Shown: positions 1-6,292 of the stretch, piece by piece
Position numbering within the stretch: the stretch's first letter is position 1
Layout of the letters: each line of letters starts with the position of its first letter
From: Spirochaetia bacterium UBA5368
GTDB lineage: Bacteria; Spirochaetota; UBA4802; UBA5368
Reading direction: 5' to 3'
DNA: 14,100 bases
Assembly (NCBI GenBank): GCA_002407865.1
Contig: DHPI01000017.1
Span: forward strand, 10,625-24,724
Translations under genes and position numbers: made by a program
The notes under the pieces: generated by a model
Seen by the model: the letters and a program-made list of their open reading frames with translations, nothing else
Told to the model about the DNA's origin: nothing
Databases searched by the model: none

Positions 1-824
1 AGCTCTTCCTCGACATCGTGCATAAACGAGAAAATCCTTTCCTTGATGCTGCCGAAATAATGGTCTTCCAACTGCTGTCCCTTCGGCGGCGCATAGCCGA
101 GAACGGCCCTGCCGGCAAGAAGAAGATCCTGGCGTTTGAAGTAGTAGTCCTGGTCGATAAGAAAATATTCCTGCTCAGGGCCGAGGGTCGTGTACACGTG
201 CCTGATTTCGTTATTGCCGAGCAGGCGCAGCATCTTTACCGCGCTTGCGTTGATGGCCGCGAGCGAACGAAGCAGCGGCGTTTTTTTATCTAACGCTTCA
301 CCCGAATACGAAATGAACACCGACGGGATGCACAGCACCGAACCGATGCCGCGTTTCAATATGAACGCGGGGCTGGATGGGTCCCACGCCGTGTATCCGC
401 GGGCTTCGAATGTTGACCGGATGCCGCCCGACGGGAAGCTCGACGCATCTGGCTCGCCCTGCACAAGCTGCTGACCGGAGAACCGCTCGATAACGTCGCC
501 GAAATCCGTAAATTCAATGAACGAGTCATGTTTTTCCGCAGTGGCGCCGGTCATCGGCTGAAACCAGTGGCAGTAGTGGGTTACCCCTTTCGAAAGCGCC
601 CATTCTTTCATCGCGTGCGCGACGGTATTGGCCGTATCGGGATTGAGCTTTCTTCCTTCGTGAATGGTTTCCGTCAATTGCCGGTAGATGTTTTTCGGCA
701 GTTTCTCGCTCATCACTTTCAGGCTGAATACATTCTCCCTGAAATACGACGATACGGGCACATCTTTCTCTTTCAGAACGGTATAGGTTCTATCAGACGC
801 GATAATCGTTTCGTTTCTTTTCAT
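1..824 (-). CDS. glnN: Type III glutamine synthetase, N-terminal part (runs off the left edge)
   Basis: Reading the minus strand from an ATG at 824 gives an open frame of about 274 codons with no stop before the window edge, so the 3' end is missing. The product should make glutamine from glutamate, ammonia and ATP in the cytoplasm. The decisive signature is the stretch THYCHWFQPMTG followed by AEKHDSFIEF, typical of the GSIII (GlnN) N-terminal domain. Further GSIII-like segments are SFPSGGIRSTFEARGYTAWD and LGPEQEYFLID, the latter carrying acidic metal-site residues. GSIII proteins are usually around 700 residues, so about 40% is visible. GGAGG at 829-833 lies 4 nt before the ATG, which supports this start although the spacing is short. 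The gene is divergent from the acyl-CoA synthetase. The family call is firm; the intactness of the unseen part is unknown. Confidence 0.93.
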   Translation of the reverse strand, partial: MKRNETIIASDRTYTVLKEKDVPVSSYFRENVFSLKVMSEKLPKNIYRQLTETIHEGRKLNPDTANTVAHAMKEWALSKGVTHYCHWFQPMTGATAEKHDSFIEFTDFGDVIERFSGQQLVQGEPDASSFPSGGIRSTFEARGYTAWDPSSPAFILKRGIGSVLCIPSVFISYSGEALDKKTPLLRSLAAINASAVKMLRLLGNNEIRHVYTTLGPEQEYFLIDQDYYFKRQDLLLAGRAVLGYAPPKGQQLEDHYFGSIKERIFSFMHDVEEE

Positions 825-1100
825 TATGCCTCCATGAAATAATGGCAGTAATTCATGAAAATGAATTACAATCGCGCGCGTCGGTTGGAATTGTCAATGG
901 CATGCATTCACCGGTGTGCGTTAAAACAATAAATTTAACATTACGTTAATATTGGCGTTAATATAGCAATATTTTTTTACACAATCATACGATCCAGCGT
1001 CCCTGCGGCATGTATGCGCACAAAGATATATAAATTTATATAGATATAAAAATATAAACTATTCAATTATTTGCGACATTACGTTTCATGTGGTAGGGTA
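825..1100. other. Divergent AT-rich intergenic region between glnN and the acyl-CoA synthetase
   Basis: No gene is seen here. Facing glnN there is a perfect TTGACA on the minus strand (892-897), but no good -10 box at normal spacing; the nearest TGTAAT-like hexamer is about 21 bp away. In the likely glnN leader is a perfect inverted repeat, AATTCAT-gaaa-ATGAATT (850-867), which could be an operator. A direct repeat CGTTAATAT occurs at 944-952 and 956-964, 12 bp apart. The stretch 1022-1070 is almost pure A/T and could act as an UP-element for the rightward promoter. These are sequence observations; no regulator is identified. Confidence 0.5.
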
Positions 1101-1106
1101 TATAAT
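1101..1106 (+). promoter_or_regulatory. Probable -10 box (TATAAT) of the acyl-CoA synthetase gene
   Basis: A perfect TATAAT lies 65 bp before the chosen start codon and downstream of a very AT-rich tract. No good -35 hexamer is found at 16-18 bp; TTACGT at 1079-1084 is the nearest weak candidate. The box overlaps the codons an upstream GTG start at 1090 would use, which argues that translation begins further downstream, at 1171. Confidence 0.5.
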
Positions 1107-1127
1107 GAACTCTACACGCATTATTAC

Positions 1128-1148
1128 ATCCCCGGCGCTGTCGGGGGT
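1128..1148 (+). promoter_or_regulatory. Leader hairpin followed by a T-rich run, before the acyl-CoA synthetase
   Basis: CCCCG (1130-1134) pairs with CGGGG (1142-1146) across a 7-nt loop, extended by a T-G and an A-T pair. The sequence after it is T-rich (TATTTTATTTAT). It lies between the -10 box and the start codon, so it will be in the mRNA leader if that promoter is used. It could be an attenuator-like terminator or just an mRNA-stabilising hairpin. Confidence 0.4.
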
Positions 1149-1170
1149 ATTTTATTTATCGAGGTTTGGT

Positions 1171-3087
1171 ATGAGATACGCGAACAAAAAATGGTACATC
1201 GATCAGATGACCGTTCCTGCGATGCTCAACAGGAACGTTGTACGGTTTTGCGACAGGACCAGCCAGATGTGGAAAGACGAGCAGGGAAAGATGCACTCGC
1301 TTACATGGGGGCAGACGGGCGGAATAGTCAAAGAGCTCTGTGCGGGTCTTATGCAGAAGGGATTCAAAAAAGGGGACAGGGCCGCTATCATGTGCAACAC
1401 GTCCCCGCAGTGGATGTGGTGCGATTACGCGATCCTCTGTGCGGGCGGCATTACGGTATGCATTTATCCTACGCTGTCTGAAATGGAAATCGAATACATA
1501 TTGAAAGATTCGGGGACAACCGTCGTTTTCGTAGAGAACAGCGAAATCCTCACTCGGGTGCAAAATGCGATTGCGAAGGGAGAGAGCGCGGTAACGCAGA
1601 TCGTCGTTATGAGCGATCATTTTGAGAGCGCCGATACTATGGTGACCGACCTGTCGAGAATGAGAAACGAGGGTGTGTCGCTCCTCGTAAAAGACAGGTT
1701 CGCATTCGACCGGCAGTGGCGGTCGGTCGAGCTTTACGATTACATGACGATCGTGTACACGTCGGGCACCACCGGCATGCCGAAGGGCGCGGTGCAGACC
1801 CATTTCAGCTATTCCGCCGCGTGCTGCCGGGACGTGACATTTATGAACGAGGCGAAAGACGACGATATCATGATGTCGTTTCTGCCGCTGTCGCACACCT
1901 ACGAGCGTCAGTGCGGTCAGGGTACGGTGTTGATCACGGGAATGCCCGTGGCGTATTCTTCACCCAAGACGCTGGTCGAGGATTTGAAAATATTCAAGCC
2001 CACGTATATCATGTCGGTGCCTCGCATCTACGAGCGTATATTTATCGCGATGAGGGACGGCGCCGCGAAATCGCCGGTAAAAAAGGCGATATTCGACGCG
2101 GCGCTTACAACAGGCCTGCAGGTGATCAATGCGAGATCGGATAAAAACGGCTTTATCGACATGTCGGAGGGCATCAGCCTCACGAAGGGGGTCAATCCCT
2201 GGCTTGCGCTCAAGTTCAGAATTTTCGATGTGCTGATCATTAAAAAGGTGCGCGAGGCGCTTGGCGGCAGGCTGCGGTGTGCGGTATCGGCCGCCGGCAG
2301 CCTGTCTCCCGATCTGTGCAAAACATTTCTTGCTATGGGCGTACGGATACTTGAAGGCTACGGCGCGACCGAAACGTGGAACGACGTGAACGTCAACAGG
2401 CTGAACAAATTGCTTCCCGGCTCGGTCGGCCCGCTTTCAATCAGCGCCATACAGGGGCGCATTGCCGAAGACGGCGAATGGCTTGTGAAGGGAGATACTA
2501 TTTTTAGCGGCTACTGGAACAACCCCGAGGCGACGAAAGAGGCGTTTACCGAAGACGGATTTTATAAAACGGGTGACATCGTGGAGATGGTGGCCGACGG
2601 CTATATCAAGATCGTCGACCGCAAGAAGGGCCTCATGGTGCTCGATACAGGCAAGAACGTCGCCTCGGCGAGGATAGAAAGCATGTTCGCGCTCAGCAGG
2701 TTTATCGACATGGTCGTTCCTATCGGAAGCGAGCGGAAGTATGTGACGGCGATTATCATCCCCAATTTCGATGCGTGTATTGAGCACTTCAAGGGAAAAG
2801 GCATCGCGTTTGACAGCAACGCCCTGAAATATTCGTATGATGCGGCTGCGCCGGTCTGCATCAACGTCGGTAAAGACTTTGTCGAAAATGATGTATTTAA
2901 AGCGATAATTGAGGAAGAGGTGGCAAAGGTCAATAAGGAGCTTGAATCGTACGAGAAGATCAAGAAATACATGACCCTTGACCGCAAGTTCACCGTTGAA
3001 ACCGGCGAGCTGACGCCGACCCTCAAGGTGAAACGCAGGATTGTGCTCGACATGTATAAAAATGAGATAGACACAATGTATACATAG
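1171..3087 (+). CDS. Long-chain acyl-CoA synthetase (AMP-forming, FAA1/FadD15 type)
   Basis: The 638-aa product belongs to the adenylate-forming ligases and should activate fatty acids to acyl-CoA through an acyl-AMP intermediate, in the cytosol or at the inner face of the membrane. The ATP-binding motif YTSGTTGMPKG is at residues 196-206. SFLPLSHTYER and SVPRIYERIF are typical of the long-chain group (COG1022). The adenylate motif reads GYGATET (396-402), the hinge region has KTGD (466-469) and DRKKG (483-487), and the C-terminal TPTLKVKR carries the likely catalytic Lys (619). Length fits the family. The ATG at 1171 is chosen because GAGG (1161-1164) lies 6 nt upstream; an in-frame GTG at 1090 lacks support and overlaps the promoter. 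Small departures are Ala in place of the common Leu in the GYGxTET motif, and GKNVASARIE where GKNVAPxxIE is usual. Chain-length preference cannot be read from the sequence. Confidence 0.92.
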   Translation: MRYANKKWYIDQMTVPAMLNRNVVRFCDRTSQMWKDEQGKMHSLTWGQTGGIVKELCAGLMQKGFKKGDRAAIMCNTSPQWMWCDYAILCAGGITVCIYPTLSEMEIEYILKDSGTTVVFVENSEILTRVQNAIAKGESAVTQIVVMSDHFESADTMVTDLSRMRNEGVSLLVKDRFAFDRQWRSVELYDYMTIVYTSGTTGMPKGAVQTHFSYSAACCRDVTFMNEAKDDDIMMSFLPLSHTYERQCGQGTVLITGMPVAYSSPKTLVEDLKIFKPTYIMSVPRIYERIFIAMRDGAAKSPVKKAIFDAALTTGLQVINARSDKNGFIDMSEGISLTKGVNPWLALKFRIFDVLIIKKVREALGGRLRCAVSAAGSLSPDLCKTFLAMGVRILEGYGATETWNDVNVNRLNKLLPGSVGPLSISAIQGRIAEDGEWLVKGDTIFSGYWNNPEATKEAFTEDGFYKTGDIVEMVADGYIKIVDRKKGLMVLDTGKNVASARIESMFALSRFIDMVVPIGSERKYVTAIIIPNFDACIEHFKGKGIAFDSNALKYSYDAAAPVCINVGKDFVENDVFKAIIEEEVAKVNKELESYEKIKKYMTLDRKFTVETGELTPTLKVKRRIVLDMYKNEIDTMYT

Positions 3088-3123
3088 CATGTCACGCTCG
3101 CGGTGTACCGCACATGGAAAGCG

Positions 3124-3158
3124 AAAAAACGTCCGGTGCTGCCTGCCGGGCGTTTTTT
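3124..3158 (+). terminator. Intrinsic terminator after the acyl-CoA synthetase
   Basis: CGTCCGG (3130-3136) pairs with CCGGGCG (3146-3152), including one T-G pair, across a 9-nt loop. It is preceded by six A and followed by six T. The A-tract on the left makes it potentially active in both directions. It lies 37 bp past the stop codon at 3087. Confidence 0.85.
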
Positions 3159-3227
3159 GTATGCTGCCGGGGCCATGTCCGTATCGCAAACGTGTAAAAA
3201 TAACGCGTTAAGGCCTGTAAATTATGA

Positions 3228-3256
3228 TTGAATAATTAAAACGAGCACAGTATACT
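3228..3256 (+). promoter_or_regulatory. Sigma-70-type promoter for the 54-aa gene
   Basis: TTGAAT (3228-3233) and TATACT (3251-3256) are separated by exactly 17 bp, five of six consensus matches at each box. The expected transcription start is about 30 bp before the TTG start codon at 3293. A 10-bp palindrome TAACGCGTTA (3201-3210) lies just upstream. Confidence 0.65.
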
Positions 3257-3292
3257 TTTGACGAAAATAATAATTACGTGAAGGATGTGACA

Positions 3293-3457
3293 TTGGCGAA
3301 AACAAATTATCAGTATGAAAAACGAAAGAGGGAATTGGAGAAGAAGAAAAAGAAAGAAGAAAAACGCAAGCGGAAATTAGAGAGAAAAGAGAGCACTGTC
3401 GACGAGAATGAAACCCTGACAGGCGAAGCAGTTTCTGACGAAAGTGAGGAAGAATAA
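3293..3457 (+). CDS. Small, highly charged 54-aa protein (TTG start)
   Basis: The frame from TTG 3293 to TAA 3457 encodes 54 residues beginning MAKTNYQYEKRKREL. Residues about 8-34 are nearly all Lys, Arg and Glu, probably one long charged helix. The tail (about 35-54) is acidic and Ser/Thr-containing, ending SDESEEE. I recall similar MAKTNYQYEKR-type small proteins in many bacteria, usually of unknown function; this is memory, not a search. AAGGA (3281-3285) lies 7 nt before the TTG, a better arrangement than the in-frame GTG codons at 3278 and 3287. A promoter with 17-bp spacing precedes it and a hairpin follows, so it looks like a monocistronic gene. The basic helix suggests nucleic-acid or ribosome contact, but that is inference. 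Composition is extremely biased, so the family match is the main argument that it is real. Confidence 0.72.
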   Translation: MAKTNYQYEKRKRELEKKKKKEEKRKRKLERKESTVDENETLTGEAVSDESEEE

Positions 3458-3462
3458 CAGGC

Positions 3463-3480
3463 GGGGAATGCGTATTCCCC
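3463..3480 (+). terminator. Hairpin after the 54-aa gene, likely terminator
   Basis: GGGGAAT (3463-3469) and ATTCCCC (3474-3480) form a perfect 7-bp stem with a 4-nt GCGT loop, 5 bp after the stop codon. The following sequence (ATTAGAATTT) is AT-rich but not a clean T-run, so termination may be weak or factor-assisted. Confidence 0.5.
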
Positions 3481-3714
3481 ATTAGAATTTAATTACATCA
3501 ATGTTCCGCGGCGGCTGATGCCTGGTTGTCCGCTGTTTACTGCCTTTGTAGCCCGCACCTGACCGCAGCGGGCGAATGCCCCTGGCGTGCAGACCATCCT
3601 TCCCGGATGCTTCAATATGCCGCGTATCGAATATGTGACGTGCGAAAATTGGCGCCGGGCCGCGGATGAGCTGTACGCTGATATCCTATTTATTAAAATA
3701 AAGGAGCGTATCAA
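3481..3714. other. Gap before the dehydrogenase gene; only its ribosome site recognised
   Basis: Apart from the Shine-Dalgarno AAGGAG at 3701-3706 and a small GGGC-gaat-GCCC hairpin (3570-3581), nothing clear is seen. No convincing promoter pair was found for the dehydrogenase gene. Confidence 0.4.
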
Positions 3715-4584
3715 ATGGGTAAAATCGGATTTATCGGCCTGGGGATTATGGGCCATGCGATGGCGGGCAATTGTATAAAGGCGGGGCACTCGCTTGCCGT
3801 GTACAACCGCACCAGGAGCAAGGCCGACGACCTTGCGGCGCGGGGAGCGCGTATCGCGGATACGCCGGCGGACGCCGCACGGGGCGCTGATATCGTTATC
3901 TCCATGCTTTCAACGCCCGATGTGGTTGAGGATGCGGCCTGGGCGGATAACGGTTTCGCGCCCGCGATGGCGAAGGGCGCGATATGGATGGATTCGAGCA
4001 CCGTCGATCCAGCGTTCTCCCGGAGGATGGCGCGGCGCGCCGCAGAGGCGGGTATCCGCTTTATCGACGCGCCGGTTGCCGGCAGCAAACTGCCGGCGGA
4101 AAAAGGCGAGCTGATCTTTTTGTTGGGCGGCGGCTCGCCGGATATCAAGGCGGCCATGCCGTACCTGAAGGCGATGGGCAAACGTTTTATCCACGCGGGG
4201 GAGCACGGCAAGGGCGCGGCGCTGAAGATGGTGTTTAATTACTGCAGCGGCCTGGGGATGGCGGTGTTTTGCGAGGCGCTGGTGCTCGGTGAGAGGCTGG
4301 GGCTCGAAAAAGAATTGCTGCTCGATTCGCTGCCGGGCAGTCACGTGGTGATGCCGCTTATCACCGGCAAGAAACACAAGTTTGCGACGGACGAGTATTT
4401 GCCCGAGTTCCCTCTGAAGTGGCTGCAAAAAGACCTCGTACTGGCGACGAAATCCGGATGGGAATGCGACGTGTCGCTGCCGCTCGGCAACATCGGCAAG
4501 GAGATATTCGAGATGGCAAAGGTGAAGGGCATGGGCGACCTCGATTTCTCCGCCGTGTACAAGTTTATGAAGGAGAATTATTGA
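3715..4584 (+). CDS. Beta-hydroxyacid dehydrogenase / GLYR-type reductase (3-hydroxyisobutyrate dehydrogenase family)
   Basis: The 289-aa product is a cytosolic NAD(P)-dependent dehydrogenase of the 3-hydroxyisobutyrate dehydrogenase/6-phosphogluconate dehydrogenase fold. The N-terminus has the dinucleotide-binding GFIGLGIMG (glycines 8, 10, 13). NRT at 31-33 follows the second strand and, as in relatives that use NADPH, suggests a phosphate-binding Arg. The substrate motif DAPVAGSKLPAEKG (119-132) resembles the GSKxPAE form of glyoxylate/succinic semialdehyde reductases more than the GG form of true 3-hydroxyisobutyrate dehydrogenases. The conserved catalytic Lys is K171 in GKGAALKMVFN, with N175 after it. 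AAGGAG (3701-3706) is 8 nt before the ATG. It stands alone: no amino-acid degradation genes adjoin it, so the substrate is open. Glyoxylate or succinic semialdehyde reduction is the best inference. Confidence 0.87.
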   Translation: MGKIGFIGLGIMGHAMAGNCIKAGHSLAVYNRTRSKADDLAARGARIADTPADAARGADIVISMLSTPDVVEDAAWADNGFAPAMAKGAIWMDSSTVDPAFSRRMARRAAEAGIRFIDAPVAGSKLPAEKGELIFLLGGGSPDIKAAMPYLKAMGKRFIHAGEHGKGAALKMVFNYCSGLGMAVFCEALVLGERLGLEKELLLDSLPGSHVVMPLITGKKHKFATDEYLPEFPLKWLQKDLVLATKSGWECDVSLPLGNIGKEIFEMAKVKGMGDLDFSAVYKFMKENY

Positions 4585-4962
4585 TACGGCGCCGTTTTCC
4601 TCTCATCGAGGCGGGTTCGAGGGCGCATCCATGCTGCATGGAGCAATCACCGGCGATGCTCTGGGGAACGGCAGTTCAATTACCGGCGTTTCTTCGTATG
4701 AAGGCATTGTAGCCTCTTTTCTGTTTTATACCCCGCGCTCCGATAGTGTTACAGATACGCTTTTCTTCATTTCATGTAAATGGAACCGCCGGTTTATTTC
4801 CGAAAAATAAAAATCATACAATTTTTCCACATCGACCCTCAAGGTCTATGTTGTGCGTACGGCCGTCTGTATTCTGAAACGAAGGGGTATTATTCAGCTT
4901 TGAATTTATATTGACGTAAGGCGAAATGTGTGACGTTATACTATACCATTTATAGAGCGCTG
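4585..4962. other. Non-coding stretch after the dehydrogenase gene
   Basis: No supported gene lies here. Just after the stop is the palindrome ACGGCGCCGT (4586-4595) followed by TTTT, a possible but weak terminator. A perfect TCCATG-ctg-CATGGA hairpin is at 4628-4642. Two copies of TGACGT (4912-4917 and 4931-4936) lie 19 bp apart in the promoter area of the next gene. Confidence 0.4.
4911..4942 (+). promoter_or_regulatory. Possible promoter of the 62-aa/WYL-like gene pair
   Basis: TTGACG (4911-4916) and TATACT (4937-4942) are good hexamers, but the spacer is 20 bp, longer than usual, so an activator or a different -35 may be involved. The boxes lie 64 bp before the ATG at 5006 and just upstream of a perfect palindrome. 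Confidence 0.35.
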
Positions 4963-4982
4963 GTATACATTGTAATGTATAC
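4963..4982. promoter_or_regulatory. Perfect 20-bp palindrome, probable operator
   Basis: GTATACATT (4963-4971) and AATGTATAC (4974-4982) are perfect 9-bp arms around a GT centre. It lies about 20 bp downstream of the candidate -10 box and 23 bp before the ATG at 5006. This is a classic place for a dimeric repressor to block transcription. The cognate regulator is unknown. Confidence 0.55.
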
Positions 4983-5005
4983 AACAACGCAGAGCGGAAT
5001 ATCCT

Positions 5006-5194
5006 ATGAAAAAATCATCTGTCAACCCGGCGCTGTACGCGGTCAAGGGAATCCTGATCGTCCTCAGCGTCGTCATCTGGTGGCGCAGCCGCGATTCGCT
5101 TACTGAAAACTTTGTGTCGATGATATTTATTGCCATCCTGATGGTGGTGCTGGTGGGCGAAGAGCTGAAGCGCGAGCTTAATAAAAAGGAATAA
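5006..5194 (+). CDS. Small two-helix membrane protein, unknown function
   Basis: The 62-aa product has two hydrophobic stretches likely to span the membrane, about residues 13-26 (ending VVIWW) and 36-50 (FVSMIFIAILMVVLV). They are joined by a short charged loop RSRDSLTEN. The C-terminus is charged (EELKRELNKKE), suggesting a small hairpin-like inner-membrane protein with a cytoplasmic tail. I do not recognise the family. The ribosome site is weak (GCGGA at 4994-4998, 7 nt before the ATG). It is 21 bp upstream of the WYL-like gene on the same strand, so the two are probably cotranscribed from the promoter/palindrome region just upstream. Support for coding is the membrane-like pattern, the sensible start position and the neighbour. 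Confidence 0.6.
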   Translation: MKKSSVNPALYAVKGILIVLSVVIWWRSRDSLTENFVSMIFIAILMVVLVGEELKRELNKKE

Positions 5195-5215
5195 CGCGGT
5201 TGGCGGCGGCTGGTC

Positions 5216-5800
5216 ATGGGTGAATTATTGCTTTCGATGATGATGAATAATCCGGTCGTACTATGCATCAACGCGCTGATCGCCGCGTCGGCGGCGTACC
5301 TTTTTGCGCGCACGGTGCGGAACTTTTGCGCTTCCGCCAGAGGGTGGGCCGCGACGGACGGGCACGAAGGCGCTACGGCTGCGCGTCAGGCCGCGGCTGA
5401 AACGCCATATATAACGCATGCGGCACAATTTCGCGCCGCTCCTCCGGCATATTTGCGGCATGCGGCGTATTACCGCGCGCCGCGCGTTAATGAAAGGCTG
5501 GAGGCGTGGGAGGAGGCGCTTGACTGTTACGAGATAGGCGATCCCGTGACCGTGGAGTTTGCATACCGCAAGCCATCGGGCGAGGTCTCACGCCGCGTTG
5601 TCGACGTGGATTGCGTTGCCGATGGGCCGCGCGGCGTCTACCTGAAGGGGTTCTGCCGGCTGCGCGGCGAAAAGCGCACGTTCAGCATCGGCCGTATTGT
5701 GGGCGCCATTACCGTGCGCCACAACGGCGAGGTTGTGCGGGTGGATGAATTCTTAGAGGAATATGTAATGAGGCAGGCCGCGGTATTCGAAAAGTCGTAG
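5216..5800 (+). CDS. Membrane-anchored protein with a WYL-like domain
   Basis: The 194-aa product begins with a hydrophobic segment (about residues 12-32, NPVVLCINALIAASAAYLFA) that probably anchors it in the membrane. An Ala-rich linker follows (about 40-88). Residues about 109-162 resemble a WYL domain: VTVEFAYRKPSGEVSRRVVDVDCV, then VYLKGFCRLRGEKRTFSIGRI. The usual pattern is a Y/F-rich strand, then (W)YL..C, then R.F.L.RI. The domain's namesake Trp is Val here (141-143 is VYL). WYL domains are ligand- or nucleic-acid-sensing modules, common in regulators of defence loci and usually fused to a helix-turn-helix, which is absent here. No strong ribosome site precedes the ATG, and translation may be coupled to the 62-aa gene 21 bp upstream. 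The stop TAG (5798-5800) is followed at once, in the same frame, by the HsdR fragment. Domain assignment is from pattern only. Confidence 0.7.
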   Translation: MGELLLSMMMNNPVVLCINALIAASAAYLFARTVRNFCASARGWAATDGHEGATAARQAAAETPYITHAAQFRAAPPAYLRHAAYYRAPRVNERLEAWEEALDCYEIGDPVTVEFAYRKPSGEVSRRVVDVDCVADGPRGVYLKGFCRLRGEKRTFSIGRIVGAITVRHNGEVVRVDEFLEEYVMRQAAVFEKS

Positions 5801-5803
5801 CAG

Positions 5804-6292
5804 GTGCGTTTTTGCGATTATGTGCGTATGGGTAAAGACGGCAGTGTCCTGGCGGTGGTGGAGGCCAAGAAAACGTCAAAGGACGCGGGGCTCGGACGCG
5901 AGCAGGCCAAGCAGTACTGCTATAACATACGGGCCGAAAAGGGTGGGGCGCTGCCCTTCTGTTTTTACACCAACGGTCATGAAATCTATTTCTGGAACCT
6001 TGAGCATTACCCGCCGATGAAGGTTTTCGGTTTTCCCGCACGGGAAGATCTGTACCGGCTTGGCTATATCCGCGATAACAAAAAGCCGCTGGCGTATGAG
6101 TTCATCAACACAAAGATTGCCGGGCGGGACTACCAGGTGCGCGCCATACGTTCGGTCATGGAGGCGCTGGAAAAAAGCAGGAGAAAATTTCTTCTGGTGA
6201 TGGCCACCGGTACGGGTAAGACGCGCGTGTGCGTGGCGCTTGTTTCTGCCCTCATGAGGGCGGGGTGGGGCGAGAGGACTTTTGCCCTGTAG
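5804..6292 (+). pseudogene. Type I restriction enzyme HsdR fragment (nuclease plus first helicase motif only)
   Basis: The 162-aa open stretch (GTG 5804 to TAG 6292) matches the beginning of an HsdR subunit of the EcoKI-like/DEAD-helicase group. It has CDYV...LAVVEAKKTS (D5, E20, K22 of the PD-ExK nuclease), then GREQAKQY and FCFYTNGHEIYFWN, then AGRDYQVRAI before the helicase. The Walker A motif MATGTGKTR has ATGTGKT at 134-140. Similarity stops a few residues past GWGERTF, where VLFLVDR-like sequence is expected, and a stop follows. The remaining roughly 600 or more residues (DEAD box, other helicase motifs, C-terminal domain) are absent. The N-terminus also starts abruptly, only a few residues before the nuclease motif. 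It is a relic, unlikely to restrict DNA alone, and is not a piece of the intact hsdR at 6595-9693, whose motifs differ ([15 protein letters not shown]). The higher GC fits the left flank. Confidence 0.85.

Noticed and set aside
953..968. Sigma-54-like element (TGGC...GCA with GG-N10-GC spacing)
   Set aside because: It points away from glnN, matches only about 8 of 11 consensus bases, and a TATAAT box closer to the acyl-CoA synthetase explains that gene better.
1090..1170. N-terminal extension of the acyl-CoA synthetase from GTG 1090
   Set aside because: It overlaps the TATAAT box and leader hairpin, and the extra 27 residues show no family similarity.
1156..1896. Long antisense frames opposite the acyl-CoA synthetase (246 codons here, 250 at 2437-3189)
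   Set aside because: They are mirror frames of a strongly coding GC-rich gene, rich in His and Arg as expected of shadows.
3075..3088. TGTATACATA at the end of the acyl-CoA synthetase resembling the 4963-4982 palindrome
   Set aside because: Only the GTATAC core is shared and it lies within coding sequence at the stop codon.
3587..3778. 63-codon plus-strand frame before the dehydrogenase gene
   Set aside because: It overlaps the start of a clear gene in another frame, lacks a ribosome site and shows no family pattern.
4586..4800. Open plus-strand stretch of about 70 codons (contains GGFEGASMLHGAITGDALGNG)
   Set aside because: It has no suitable start or ribosome site and no recognised family; length is within chance for this GC content. 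A decayed gene cannot be excluded.
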